Assembly: GCF_021233355.1 (NCBI RefSeq) | Contig: NZ_CP089507.1 | Location: forward strand, 3,535,001-3,599,000 | DNA length: 64,000 nucleotides | Direction of reading: 5' to 3' | From: Luteimonas fraxinea | Lineage (GTDB): Bacteria; Pseudomonadota; Gammaproteobacteria; Xanthomonadales; Xanthomonadaceae | Shown: positions 16,648-25,962 of the stretch, piece after piece | How the letters are laid out: every line of letters begins with the position of its first letter | Numbering within the stretch: the stretch's first letter is position 1 | Translations under genes and position numbers: made by a program | The notes under the pieces: model-generated | The model's database searches: none | The model's input: only the letters and a program-made list of their open reading frames with translations | What the model was told of the DNA's origin: nothing

Positions 16648-18069
16648 ATGGCCGCACGCAACGACTTCCGCAACAACGATCGCGATCGCGACCGCCACGA
16701 GCGCAGCGACCCGCGCGTCGAACAGCTGCGCGTGCCGCCGCAGTCGATCGAGGCCGAGCAGGCGGTCCTCGGTGGCTTGATGCTGGTGCCCGATGCGTTC
16801 GATCGCATCGCCGATCTGCTGGTGCCGGACGACTTCTATCGCCGCGACCATCAGAAGATCTACGCCGCGATCCAGGAGCTGGCAGAGAAGAGCAAGCCCT
16901 ACGATGCGGTCACGCTCGGCGAATGGTTCGAGTCCAACGGCCTGTCGGAACTCGTCGCCGGCGGCGCGTATCTCGGCGAGCTCGCCAGCACGACGCCGTC
17001 GGCGGCCAATATCCGCGCGTACGCCGAGATCGTCCGCGACAAGGCGATCCTGCGACAGCTGATCGAAGTGGGCACCGAGATCGTCAACGACGGTTTCCAG
17101 CCCGAAGGCCGCGACAGCAGCGAGATCCTCGCCAAGGCCGAGCAGCAGGTGTTCAAGATCGCCGAGGCCGGCGCGCAGGGGCGCACCGACTTCACCGCGA
17201 TCAACAAGGCGATGGCCGACGCCTTCGACGTGCTGCAGACCCGTTACGCCAATGGTGGCGGCGTCACCGGCCTGCCGACCGGCTACACCGAATTCGACGA
17301 GATGACCGCCGGCCTGCAGCCGACCGATCTGATCATCCTCGCGGCGCGTCCGGCGATGGGCAAGACGACGTTCGCGCTGAACATTGCCGAGTACGCCGCG
17401 ATCAAGACCAAGAAGGCGGTCGGCGTGTTCTCGATGGAAATGTCGGCCAGCCAGCTCGCGCTGCGCCTGATTTCCTCCAACGGACGCATCAACGCCACGC
17501 GTCTGCGCACCGGTCAGCTCGAGGACGAGGACTGGAGCCGCGTCAGCAGCGCGATCCGCATGCTCAAGGAAACCAAGATCTTCATCGACGACACGCCCGG
17601 CCTCGGCCCCGACGTGTTGCGCGCGAAGTGCCGCCGCCTCAAGCGCGAACACGATCTGGGCCTGATCGTCATCGACTACCTGCAGCTGATGTCGGTGCCG
17701 GGCAACAGCGAGAACCGCGCGACCGAGATCTCGGAGATCTCGCGTTCGCTCAAGGGTCTGGCCAAGGAACTCAACGTGCCGGTGATGGCGTTGTCGCAGC
17801 TCAACCGCTCGCTGGAAACCCGCGCGGACAAGCGTCCGGTGATGGCCGATCTGCGCGAGTCGGGCGCCATCGAGCAGGACGCCGACATCATCATCTTCAT
17901 CTACCGCGACGACTACTACAACAAGGAAACCTCGCCGGACAAGGGCTTGGCCGAAATCATCATCGGCAAGCAGCGTAGCGGCCCGACCGGTTCGGTGAAG
18001 CTCAAGTTCTTCGGCGAATACACGCGTTTCGACAACCTCTCGCACGATTCGATCGGCAGCTTCGAGTAA
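16648..18069 (+). CDS. dnaB: Replicative DNA helicase DnaB
   Basis: A 473-residue hexameric 5'-3' helicase that drives the replication fork. The N-terminal domain (VPPQSIEAEQAVLGGLML, residues ~30-130) binds primase and loader, followed by a linker and the RecA-like domain with GLPTGYTEFDEMTAGLQ, Walker A ARPAMGKTT near residue 235, the Walker B-like LIVIDYLQLM and the arginine-finger region. There is no intein. The ATG at 16648 (MAARNDF) is chosen because it gives the family's usual Arg/Asp-rich head; an in-frame extension to 16531 would run across the DnaA box. Followed 79 bases later by alr, the usual neighbour in gammaproteobacteria. Confidence 0.97.
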   Translation: MAARNDFRNNDRDRDRHERSDPRVEQLRVPPQSIEAEQAVLGGLMLVPDAFDRIADLLVPDDFYRRDHQKIYAAIQELAEKSKPYDAVTLGEWFESNGLSELVAGGAYLGELASTTPSAANIRAYAEIVRDKAILRQLIEVGTEIVNDGFQPEGRDSSEILAKAEQQVFKIAEAGAQGRTDFTAINKAMADAFDVLQTRYANGGGVTGLPTGYTEFDEMTAGLQPTDLIILAARPAMGKTTFALNIAEYAAIKTKKAVGVFSMEMSASQLALRLISSNGRINATRLRTGQLEDEDWSRVSSAIRMLKETKIFIDDTPGLGPDVLRAKCRRLKREHDLGLIVIDYLQLMSVPGNSENRATEISEISRSLKGLAKELNVPVMALSQLNRSLETRADKRPVMADLRESGAIEQDADIIIFIYRDDYYNKETSPDKGLAEIIIGKQRSGPTGSVKLKFFGEYTRFDNLSHDSIGSFE

Positions 18070-18148
18070 CGCCGCGGTTCACCTGCGCGTCCAGCGGACG
18101 CGCCGCGGCGAGGGCACAATAGACGGCCTCACATTCGCTGCGCTTCGC

Positions 18149-19237
18149 ATGGCCCGCCCGATCACCGCCACCATCCATACCGACGCATTGCGCCACAACC
18201 TGGGCGCGATGCGCGCGCGGGCGCAGGGACGGCGGCTGATGGCGATGGTCAAGGCCGATGGCTACGGACACGGGCTGGAAACCGCGGCGCTTGCGCTGCG
18301 CGAGGCCGACGCGTTCGGCGTCGCCGCGATCGAGGATGCCGCGCGCATCCGCGCCGCTGGGCTCGAACAGCCGATCCTGGTGCTGTCGGGTTTCGACAAT
18401 CCCGACGATCTCGACCAGCTGCGCGCTTTGGGCGCCGAAGCGATCGTGCATCACGCGGCGCAGCTCGATCTGCTCGAACGCACCGACGGCGCGCCGATCC
18501 GCGTCTGGCTCAAGGTCGACACCGGCATGCACCGGCTCGGCTTCGCACCCGATCAGGTGCGCGAGGCGCATGCGCGACTGCGCGCCGCGCGCGGCGTCGC
18601 CGGCGACATCGTGCTGATGACGCACTTCGCCAGCTCCGACGAATTCGACGCGCACGCACCGAACGGGCTGCAGACGCCGGCGCAGATGCGCGCATTCGTC
18701 GCGGCGACCGAAGGCCTCGATGGCCCGCGCTCGCTGGCCAATTCCGCTGCCGTGCTCGGCTGGCCAGATGCCTATGGCGACTGGATCCGTCCGGGCGGCG
18801 CGCTCTATGGCATGTCGGTCGTCGCCGGCCGCAGCGGCGCCTCGTTCGGCCTGCGGCCGGCGATGACGTTCGAGACGCGTCTGCTCGCGGTCAATCGCGT
18901 GGCCAAGGGCGAGCGCATCGGCTATTCCGCCACCTGGGAAGCCCCGGAGGACATGCCGGTCGGCATTGCGGCAGTCGGTTACGGCGATGGCTATCCGCGG
19001 CTCGCGCCTGCCGGCACGCCGGTGCTGGTCAACGGCCGCATGGCCCGTGTGGTTGGCCGCGTGTCGATGGATCTGATGACCATCGATCTGCGTGGACAGC
19101 CCGAGGCACGCGCCGGCGATCCGGTCGTGCTGTGGGGCGATGCCCTGCCGGTCGAGACCGTGGCCGAAGCCGCGGGCACGATCTCCTACGCGCTGACCTG
19201 CGGCATCACCCGCCGCGTGCGCTTCGTCAACGACTGA
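18149..19237 (+). CDS. alr: Alanine racemase
   Basis: A 362-residue PLP enzyme that makes D-alanine for peptidoglycan. The PLP lysine is Lys35 in MVKADGYGHG, and the second catalytic base is the tyrosine near residue 259 in ERIGYSATW. The MHRLGF and GRVSMDLMTID motifs complete the family pattern. Length is typical. CACAAT at 18115-18120 may be its -10. It is convergent with the YbaY-like gene, nine bases apart. Confidence 0.97.
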   Translation: MARPITATIHTDALRHNLGAMRARAQGRRLMAMVKADGYGHGLETAALALREADAFGVAAIEDAARIRAAGLEQPILVLSGFDNPDDLDQLRALGAEAIVHHAAQLDLLERTDGAPIRVWLKVDTGMHRLGFAPDQVREAHARLRAARGVAGDIVLMTHFASSDEFDAHAPNGLQTPAQMRAFVAATEGLDGPRSLANSAAVLGWPDAYGDWIRPGGALYGMSVVAGRSGASFGLRPAMTFETRLLAVNRVAKGERIGYSATWEAPEDMPVGIAAVGYGDGYPRLAPAGTPVLVNGRMARVVGRVSMDLMTIDLRGQPEARAGDPVVLWGDALPVETVAEAAGTISYALTCGITRRVRFVND

Positions 19238-19246
19238 CGTTTCGCT

Positions 19247-19708
19247 TTACGGCTGTACGTGTGTCAGGCGAATACGCCCGACATGCACATCGACCGTATC
19301 GGCGGCGATGGTCACCGGCACGCGCGTGTCGGTGACGAAGCGCAGGCTGCCGTCCGGCATTGACACCGATGCGTGCAGACCGTACTGGCCGTTGGCGCGC
19401 AATTTGGCGCGCGGCACGTCGATCGCGAATTCGTAAGGGCCGGGGCCGACCGTCGTCACCTGTTCGGCGAGCACTGCCTGCTGCGTGTCGGCGAGCTGGT
19501 TGTCGAGTACCTGCACGCGCAGTCGCGCGCCTTCGGGCAGCAGGATCTTCTCGAAATACATCGCCTCGCCCTGGATGCGCACGCTCTCGGTGGATTCGGT
19601 CATCGGTGCGGTTCCGGAAGCGGTCGGGGGCGGCGCGGTCTGGCAGGCAGCGAGCAATGCAGAGGCGCACAGCGGCAGCGCGGCAAGGCGGAGCAGGGCA
19701 CGGGACAT
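19247..19708 (-). CDS. YbaY/YscW-family lipoprotein
   Basis: A 153-residue outer-membrane-type lipoprotein: signal peptide MSRALLRLAALPLCASALLA with lipobox LLAAC, a short Pro/Thr-rich linker and then a beta-sandwich domain (IQGEAMYFEKILLPEGARLRV; ANGQYGLHASVSMPDGSLRFV) of the YbaY family, related to the secretion chaperone YscW. Function in vivo is poorly known. The start at 19708 is the signal-peptide methionine. It is the last gene of a minus-strand group with two other exported proteins. Confidence 0.85.
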   Translation of the reverse strand: MSRALLRLAALPLCASALLAACQTAPPPTASGTAPMTESTESVRIQGEAMYFEKILLPEGARLRVQVLDNQLADTQQAVLAEQVTTVGPGPYEFAIDVPRAKLRANGQYGLHASVSMPDGSLRFVTDTRVPVTIAADTVDVHVGRIRLTHVQP

Positions 19709-19770
19709 GGTCTGGCTTTCTGGAGGTGGGCGTCGCGGAAGAGCATGCGCCGGCGCGGTGGAACGCCGGG

Positions 19771-20595
19771 TCAACGCCCGGTCGGGCGCAGCACGACGAA
19801 GGTGCCGAAGTGATCCGACGGCCAGGTGCCGTCCGCGCCGGGCGTGTCGAGCGCGACGCGGGCCTCGACGAGTTCGAATCTGCCGGCCTCGGCGAACACG
19901 TGATCGATGCGGCGGCGTTCGTCGAAGAAGTGCGGGTTGAGCGTGGTCACGCCGCATGCATCGGCGTCGGGGTGCAGCGCGCCGTAGACGTCGACGAAGC
20001 CGTCCAGCGCATCGAGTTCCGGCGCACTGGCGGCCGCGTTGAAATCACCCAGCACCAGCGCGGGCGCGCCGTCGTCGTGACGGCCCATGAACGTGCGACC
20101 GTCCTGAAGCTGGCGTCGGCGGAGTGCCTCGCCCTCGGGCGTGTGATGCAGGTGGGTGAAATAGACATCGATCGGACGGCCGGCGAACTGCAGCCGCGCA
20201 TGCCCCATCGTGCGCGAGTCCGCGCGGGGCTCCAGCGCCGTCCAGTCGCGCGACTGCACTGGCAACCGCGTGAGCAGCGCGTTGCCGTAGCGATGTGGCT
20301 GTCCTTCGGGATCGGTCGAGACGAACTGCACCGAGTAGCCCAGCGCGTCGCCCAGCGTCTGTGCCTGGTTCGGCAGGTCCGCGGTCTGCAGCACTTCCTG
20401 CAGCGCGATGACGTCGGCATCGAGCGCGCGCAGCTGGTCGACGATCAACGGGAGGCGCTTCGGCCACTCGGCCTTGTCGTGATAGATGTTGAAGGTGGCA
20501 ACCCGCAGCTCGGGCGCTGCGGCGGTGGCGCGCGGCGACGTGGACGCGCAGGCGGCCAGCGAGAGGACGAGCAGGGCGGCGAGCAGGCGTTTCAT
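19771..20595 (-). CDS. Endonuclease/exonuclease/phosphatase-fold lipoprotein
   Basis: A 274-residue protein with a lipoprotein signal (MKRLLAALLVLSLAAC) and the metal-dependent hydrolase fold of the EEP family (DNase I, sphingomyelinase, inositol phosphatases). Motifs in order are RVATFNIYHD, the metal-ligand Glu in VIALQEVLQ, VYFTHLHHTPEG, LVLGDFNAA, and the terminal TWPSDHFGTFV with the catalytic Asp-His. Substrate could be nucleic acid, phospholipid or phosphoester; none can be preferred from sequence. The ATG overlaps the M14 peptidase stop by four bases (ATGA), so translation is coupled. Confidence 0.9.
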   Translation of the reverse strand: MKRLLAALLVLSLAACASTSPRATAAAPELRVATFNIYHDKAEWPKRLPLIVDQLRALDADVIALQEVLQTADLPNQAQTLGDALGYSVQFVSTDPEGQPHRYGNALLTRLPVQSRDWTALEPRADSRTMGHARLQFAGRPIDVYFTHLHHTPEGEALRRRQLQDGRTFMGRHDDGAPALVLGDFNAAASAPELDALDGFVDVYGALHPDADACGVTTLNPHFFDERRRIDHVFAEAGRFELVEARVALDTPGADGTWPSDHFGTFVVLRPTGR

Positions 20596-22382
20596 GGCGT
20601 GGTGTTTCCGGTGGCCGGCACGGTGTCGGTACGCAGCACGGGATAGAGGTTGTAGCGGTCGTCCCAGGCGCTGTGGCGGCGATAGAAGAAGTCGAGGCGT
20701 GCCTCGGGGCTGGCCGCGAATGCGGCGTCGTCGCGAAGCTTCGTCTCGAACTCGGCCTGCAGCGCCGGATCGCGCGCCAGCATCTCGCGCGCCACCTGTT
20801 CGGCGACGTAATCCTCCATGTATTCCTTGCGCTCGAAGTGCGTATTGAACCGGCCCCAGGCCGCGAGCGAGTCCGGCGCCTGCGGCTCCAGCAGCGCGGC
20901 GACCAGACGGGCTTTCGGCTGCGCGATCGGCACGAACAACGCACCGGCACCGATGGCGTGCTGCTCGACCGTCCACGTGCCCTGCAGATCGAGGCGCTGA
21001 TGGCCTTCGACCGATGCGGCCGCGGGCGATGCGGTCGTCGCGCGGAACACCTCGACCGCGCCGGCGGGCTGCGCCGCGGCGAGCGTGTGGAAGGCGATGC
21101 CATGCTGGCGGAGTTTCCCGCCGACCCAGGCTGCATGCGCGGCCGGCACCAGATAGCCCCCGCGCGGCAGCGCGACCTCGACCGACGGCAGCAGCGTGTC
21201 GCGCATCGGCACGCGCCACAGTTGCGGCGTGGCCTCGTCGTAGCGGGTCATCAGCGCGCCCGAGACTTCGGACGGCGTGCGCGTATACGCGTAGCCGCGG
21301 AAGTCGACGGTGTGGCTGGCGTCGGTGGCCTTCCACGCCAGCGGCGCGCGCGTGCCGCCGAGCGCGGCGGCGCGGGCATCGGCTTCGCGCGCGGTACGCA
21401 TCCAGTCACGGCCGTGGCGCGCGACCTGCTCGACCACCGAGACAACGGTGTTGCGGGTGATGCGCACGCGCACCGGATATTCTTTCCACGAGTGCGTTTC
21501 GACCAGCATGCCGATCCGGTTGCGCAGCAGGAGATAGCCGGTCGAGAACCGCGGCGGCGACACGCCGTCCTCGAAACCCGATGCCGGATTGTCGTGTTCG
21601 ACGAACGAGGGGTAGTAGGGCAGCGGCAGCGAGCCCTGCTCGGCAAGATCGGCCCTCACCGCATCGCGGAACGTGCGCCCGACCTCGCGCAGCGCGGCAT
21701 CGCCCGCGTGCACCGGTTCGACCTGGATCGAGATGTCGTGCTCGAACTGCGCGCCGTTGGTGGCGTGCAGATCGACGTAGGCGATCGGATCCCAGGCCTC
21801 GACCAGCGCCAGCATCGCCTGCATTTCGGGCGCGTCGGCCTTGGCGTAATCGCGGTTGAGGTTGAGGTTCTGCGCGGTCGTGCGCCAGCCCATTTCACGC
21901 GGGCCGCGCTGGTTGGGCCGGTTCCACGCGCCGAAACGCTCGTGGCCGTCGACGCTGAACACCGGCACGAACACCAGCACCGCATCGTCGAGCGCGCCCG
22001 GCGCGGCGCTGCCGTCGAGCAGCTCGCGCAGTGCGAGAAAGCCCGCGTCCTTGCCGTCGATCTCGCCGGCGTGGATACCACCCTGCACCAGCACGACGGG
22101 CACGCCGGCCGCGTGCGCGGCTTCGGGATCCAGCGCGCCGCTGAGGCTGGCGACCAGCGCCTGCATCGGCCGGCCTTCTGGCGAAGTGCCGAAGCGGATG
22201 CAGCGCACCGCATCGGGATGCAGCCGCGCGAAGGTGTCGCAGAGCGCGATTACTTCGTCGTAGCGGCCGGTTTCAACGAAGCCGCTGCGCTCGGCGATGG
22301 TGATGCGCGGATCGTCGGCCGCCGCGGCGGGCAGGGCGGACAGCAGCAGGGCGAGAGCGAGCGGCAGGCGGGGCGACGGCAT
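20592..22382 (-). CDS. Secreted M14-family zinc carboxypeptidase
   Basis: A 596-residue exported metallopeptidase. After a signal peptide (MPSPRLPLALALLLSALPAAAA) the M14 domain shows the zinc motif HAGEIDG (His104, Glu107), the third-ligand region VDLHATNGAQFEHD and the specificity-loop segment ETHSWKEYP. About 250 C-terminal residues have no motif I can name and may form a beta-rich accessory domain. It probably trims peptides in the periplasm or outside the cell. It is divergent from the POT peptide transporter, which could take up its products; this link is inference. Confidence 0.9.
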   Translation of the reverse strand: MPSPRLPLALALLLSALPAAAADDPRITIAERSGFVETGRYDEVIALCDTFARLHPDAVRCIRFGTSPEGRPMQALVASLSGALDPEAAHAAGVPVVLVQGGIHAGEIDGKDAGFLALRELLDGSAAPGALDDAVLVFVPVFSVDGHERFGAWNRPNQRGPREMGWRTTAQNLNLNRDYAKADAPEMQAMLALVEAWDPIAYVDLHATNGAQFEHDISIQVEPVHAGDAALREVGRTFRDAVRADLAEQGSLPLPYYPSFVEHDNPASGFEDGVSPPRFSTGYLLLRNRIGMLVETHSWKEYPVRVRITRNTVVSVVEQVARHGRDWMRTAREADARAAALGGTRAPLAWKATDASHTVDFRGYAYTRTPSEVSGALMTRYDEATPQLWRVPMRDTLLPSVEVALPRGGYLVPAAHAAWVGGKLRQHGIAFHTLAAAQPAGAVEVFRATTASPAAASVEGHQRLDLQGTWTVEQHAIGAGALFVPIAQPKARLVAALLEPQAPDSLAAWGRFNTHFERKEYMEDYVAEQVAREMLARDPALQAEFETKLRDDAAFAASPEARLDFFYRRHSAWDDRYNLYPVLRTDTVPATGNTTP

Positions 22383-22550
22383 GGCGGAGTCCGGTCAGGC
22401 GATCCGCCATGATGCCGCCCGGCGCGCGCAGGCCCAAGTGCGTGGGGTGCGGACGCCCGGCACTAGCCGGTGCCGGACGTGCGTGCAAGCGGCTGGCGGC
22501 GAGTCTCGATCGGGTAGTCTGTGCGGCTTCCAGACACCCGCGACGCACCG

Positions 22551-24170
22551 ATGACGACACCGCAGACCACCAGTGGGCCGATGCCCCGCCAGATCGGCTA
22601 CATCATCGGCAACGAAGCCTGCGAGCGCTTCAGCTTCTACGGCATGCGCAACATCCTGGTGCCGTTCCTGATCAGTTCGGTGCTGCTGGGCTATCTGCCG
22701 CAGGGTGCGGACCGGGACGCGGCGGCGAAGGACATCTTCCATACCTTCGTCATCGGCGTGTACTTCTTCCCGCTGCTCGGCGGCTGGCTGGCCGACCGCT
22801 TCTTCGGCAAGTACCACACGATCCTGTGGTTCTCGCTGATCTACTGCGCCGGTCATGCGTGCCTAGCCGCATTCGAGAACAATGCGACCGGTTTCTACAC
22901 CGGTCTGTTCCTGATCGCGCTCGGCTCGGGTGGCATCAAACCGCTGGTGGTGTCGTTCTGCGGCGACCAGTTCGACCAGACCAACAAGAGCAAGGCGAAA
23001 GTCGTCTTCGACGCCTTCTACTGGATCATCAACTTCGGCTCGTTCTTCGCTTCGCTGCTGGCGCCGTTGTTCCTGCGCCACTACGGGCCCGCCGTCGCGT
23101 TCGGCATCCCGGGCATCCTGATGTTCATCGCGACGTTCGTGTTCTGGCTGGGCCGCAAGGAATACGTCAACGTGCCGCCGACGCGCCGCGATCCGCACGC
23201 GTTCTTCGAAGTGGTCAAGACCGCGCTGCGCGCGCGTCTCGCAGGCGAAGGCCGTCCGGGTCTGGCGGTGGCGATGGTCGGCGTGGTGTCGGCCGTCGTG
23301 ATGTTGCTGCTGTGGCTGCTGTCGGCGACGGTGTCGCTGTCGTGGTGGCCGACCGACTTCGGTTTCGTCATCACTGCGTGTCTAGCGCTCGGCGTGATCA
23401 TCGCGCTGGGCGGCTGGGGCGCATCGCTGCAGCTCGAACGCGCGCGCGGCCTGCATCCCGATGCGGCCGTCGACGGCGTGCGCGCGGTGCTGCGCATCCT
23501 GATCGTGTTCGCGCTGGTCACGCCGTTCTGGTCGCTGTTCGACCAGAAGGCGTCGACCTGGATCATCCAGGGCCGCGAGATGGTGATCCCGCACGCATCG
23601 GCATGGTGGCCGAGCTGGCTGATCCAGGACGCGGCGCAGATGCAGGCGCTCAATCCGCTGCTGGTGATGCTGCTGATCCCGTTCAACAACCTCGTGCTGT
23701 ATCCCGCGCTGCGCAAGCTCGGCTTCGAGCCGACCGCGCTGCGTCGCATGGGCTGGGGCATCGCGATTTCCGGCACCTCGTGGATCGTCGCCGGTGGCCT
23801 GCAGCTGTGGCTCGACGGCGGCCAGGAAGTGTCGCTCGCCTGGCAGTCGGTGCCGTATCTGCTGCTGACCTTCGGCGAAGTGCTGGTGTCGGCGACCGCG
23901 CTGGAATTCGCCTACAGCCAGGCGCCGCAGGCGATGAAGGGCGTGATCATGGCGCTCTGGTATCTCACCAGCACCTTCGGCAGCCTGTGGGTGCTGCTGA
24001 CCAACGCAGGTGTGCGCAACGACGCGGTGACGGCGTACATCGCGTCGACCGGGATGAGCGAGAACGCTTTTCTGATGTTCTTCTTCGCCGCGTTCGCATT
24101 CGTCGCGGCCTTGGCGTTCGGACTCTACGCGCGCCGCTATCCCATGCAGGACAACTACCGCGTCGCCTGA
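22551..24170 (+). CDS. POT/PTR2-family proton-coupled oligopeptide transporter
   Basis: A 539-residue importer of di- and tripeptides with about fourteen predicted helices. The family signatures are present: GNEACERFSFYGMR at the N-terminus, GGWLADRFFGKY, and the long PTR2 motif GSGGIKPLVVSFCGDQFDQ. The EFAYSQAPQAMKGVIMALW segment near the end is the C-terminal PTR signature. ATG 22551 places the ExxERFxYYG-type motif near residue 22, as usual. It is divergent from the M14 peptidase and 15 bases ahead of the rhomboid gene. Confidence 0.95.
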   Translation: MTTPQTTSGPMPRQIGYIIGNEACERFSFYGMRNILVPFLISSVLLGYLPQGADRDAAAKDIFHTFVIGVYFFPLLGGWLADRFFGKYHTILWFSLIYCAGHACLAAFENNATGFYTGLFLIALGSGGIKPLVVSFCGDQFDQTNKSKAKVVFDAFYWIINFGSFFASLLAPLFLRHYGPAVAFGIPGILMFIATFVFWLGRKEYVNVPPTRRDPHAFFEVVKTALRARLAGEGRPGLAVAMVGVVSAVVMLLLWLLSATVSLSWWPTDFGFVITACLALGVIIALGGWGASLQLERARGLHPDAAVDGVRAVLRILIVFALVTPFWSLFDQKASTWIIQGREMVIPHASAWWPSWLIQDAAQMQALNPLLVMLLIPFNNLVLYPALRKLGFEPTALRRMGWGIAISGTSWIVAGGLQLWLDGGQEVSLAWQSVPYLLLTFGEVLVSATALEFAYSQAPQAMKGVIMALWYLTSTFGSLWVLLTNAGVRNDAVTAYIASTGMSENAFLMFFFAAFAFVAALAFGLYARRYPMQDNYRVA

Positions 24171-24185
24171 CGCGGAGGACTTTCG

Positions 24186-24800
24186 ATGAATTTTGGACCC
24201 GTCACACTCTTCCTGATCGCCGTGACCGTGCTGGTCTCGTGGCAGGCCTTTGAGAAGCCGAAGCTCCTGGGTCGCCTGATCCTGTGGCCGCCGGCGATCG
24301 ATCGCCACAAGCAGTACGACCGGCTGATCGGGCACGGCTTCATCCACGCCGACTGGCAGCACCTGATCTTCAACATGATCACGCTGTTCTTCTTCGGCGC
24401 CGGTATCGAGCGCGCGTTCGCGCCGTACATCGGTCCGGTCGGATTCCTGCTGTTCTATGTGTCGGCGATTCTGGTCGCGATCCTGCCGACGTATCTGCGC
24501 CACCGGCACGATCCGAACTACCGCAGTCTCGGCGCATCCGGCGCTGTGTCCGCTGTGCTGTTCGCGTCGATCCTGATCAATCCCTGGCAACTGCTGCTGG
24601 TGCTCTTCATTCCGATGCCGGCGATCATTTTCGGCATCTGTTACATCGGCTACAGCATCTGGATGGACAAGCGCGGCGGCGACAACATCAATCACAGCGC
24701 GCATCTGTGGGGCGCGGGTTACGGCATGTTGTTCACCGTGATCATGGAGCCGCGGATCATCGGCGTGTTCCTCGATCGATTGATGTCGCCTTCGTTCTGA
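24186..24800 (+). CDS. Rhomboid-family intramembrane serine protease
   Basis: A 204-residue membrane protein with about six helices. The catalytic Ser118 lies in SLGASGAVSA and the catalytic His in the last-but-one helix in NINHSAHLWGAGYG; the helix-2 HADWQHLIFNM region carries the conserved His/Asn pair. Rhomboids cleave other membrane proteins within or near the bilayer; substrates here are unknown. A strong GGAGG lies before the ATG. It follows the peptide transporter by 15 bases and is probably co-transcribed. Confidence 0.93.
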   Translation: MNFGPVTLFLIAVTVLVSWQAFEKPKLLGRLILWPPAIDRHKQYDRLIGHGFIHADWQHLIFNMITLFFFGAGIERAFAPYIGPVGFLLFYVSAILVAILPTYLRHRHDPNYRSLGASGAVSAVLFASILINPWQLLLVLFIPMPAIIFGICYIGYSIWMDKRGGDNINHSAHLWGAGYGMLFTVIMEPRIIGVFLDRLMSPSF

Positions 24801-24885
24801 CAACACTTTCTTTGATGACTGCTCACCGCATCTGCATGTAACGCGTGATAATTCTGGCCGCACGTCCAACCACGGAGTGCGACTT

Positions 24886-25911
24886 ATGGCAGTTACGCGA
24901 GCGAAAGCCACCGCCCTGCTCAACAAGACGGAAATGGGCCTCTACGACGACAGTCGTGCGAATGCCTTGCGCGATCACAGCGACGCGCGTCTGACGCAGC
25001 TGGTCTCACGTGCACGCACGGCGCGCGATCGCGCGCGTGATCTGGAGAAGCGTCAGCGCCTCGCGTCGCGCAAGACCAGCGGCAGCAAGTCGGGCCGCAC
25101 CGGTCTGGCCAATGCACGTACGGGTGAAAAGGCCGAATTGCTGGCCGACATCCTGTCGCGTCTCGAAACCCGTCAGCGCGACGCCGCCAAGGCCGCGAAG
25201 ACCGCCGCGAAGTCCAAGCCGGCGAAGACGGCCGCGCCGAAGCGCGCACCTGCAAAGGCCGCGAAGGCCACCGGCAAGACCACGAAGAAGGCCACGAAGT
25301 CGGCACCCACGAAGCTCGCGAAGCCCGCGAAGAAGGCGACGGCTGCGAAGAAGGCCGCAACGCCTGCGTCCGCAGCGAAGGCCACGAAAAAGGTCGCGAA
25401 GAAGGCCGCCGCTACGAAGACAGCGAAGAAGGTGTCGGGCAAGGCCACTGCAGCAGCGGCCTCTCCGAAGGCTGCCAAGAAGCCAGCTGCGAAGAAGCCG
25501 GCTGCGAAGAAGTCTGCTGGAAAAACGTCGGCGACTGCGAAACCGGTAAAGCCGGCGGCAGCGGCGAAGCCCACGGGTCGCACTGCGGCGAAGGCGGCGA
25601 AGGTCAAAGCGCCTGCAGAAAAGACCAGAAAGCCCAGCGGTCGCGCCAAGCGCGGCATCACGCCGGAACAGGCGCTCGAGAACACCCGCAAGCTGCTCGA
25701 ACAGCACGAAGCCGAGGCCAAGGCCAGCAAGCACTGGGAAACCATCGGCAACGAAGGCGCCGCCGTCGACGCCCCCGGCTACCAGTCACCGCAGGCGCGT
25801 TCGAAGGCGCTGGCGCTGCACGAAGCCGAGACCCGTCAGGCATCGATCAACGGCAGCATCAGCACGCGCGACCGCCGCAACCAGGGCAAGCGCGACCACC
25901 GCAACGATTGA
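24886..25911 (+). CDS. Lys/Ala/Pro-rich histone H1-like DNA-binding protein
   Basis: A 341-residue protein in three parts. Residues 1-100 form a charged helical region with no repeats (LLNKTEMGLYDDSRANALRD). Residues ~105-255 are a low-complexity block of KK, AK, KP and TAKK units (such as AAKKPAAKKPAAKKSAGK) like the tails of eukaryotic H1 and bacterial AlgP/HctB-type proteins. The last ~85 residues are again a defined region (RGITPEQALENTRKLLEQHE ... STRDRRNQGKRDHRN). The middle block presumably binds DNA by charge. GATAAT at 24847-24852 is a likely -10 and GGAG lies before the ATG. Repeat length may vary between strains. Confidence 0.85.
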   Translation: MAVTRAKATALLNKTEMGLYDDSRANALRDHSDARLTQLVSRARTARDRARDLEKRQRLASRKTSGSKSGRTGLANARTGEKAELLADILSRLETRQRDAAKAAKTAAKSKPAKTAAPKRAPAKAAKATGKTTKKATKSAPTKLAKPAKKATAAKKAATPASAAKATKKVAKKAAATKTAKKVSGKATAAAASPKAAKKPAAKKPAAKKSAGKTSATAKPVKPAAAAKPTGRTAAKAAKVKAPAEKTRKPSGRAKRGITPEQALENTRKLLEQHEAEAKASKHWETIGNEGAAVDAPGYQSPQARSKALALHEAETRQASINGSISTRDRRNQGKRDHRND

Positions 25912-25962
25912 TCGGGCAGGGCGCGCGCTCCGGAACGGGGGCGCGCTCGGACTGCGTGTGGC

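Noticed and set aside
16356..16808. A 150-codon minus-strand frame upstream of dnaB
   Set aside because: It covers the hairpin array and the 5' part of dnaB in antisense and has no recognisable protein features.
22457..22476. CCGGCAC-TAGCCG-GTGCCGG hairpin between the M14 peptidase and the POT transporter as an operator
   Set aside because: It fits the general 7/6 hairpin habit of this genome, but its loop differs and there is no second element to support a regulatory role.
24920..25751. Several long frames opposite the H1-like gene, including hydrophobic Ala/Phe-rich ones
   Set aside because: The repetitive Lys/Ala codons on the sense strand force open antisense frames; no gene signals.
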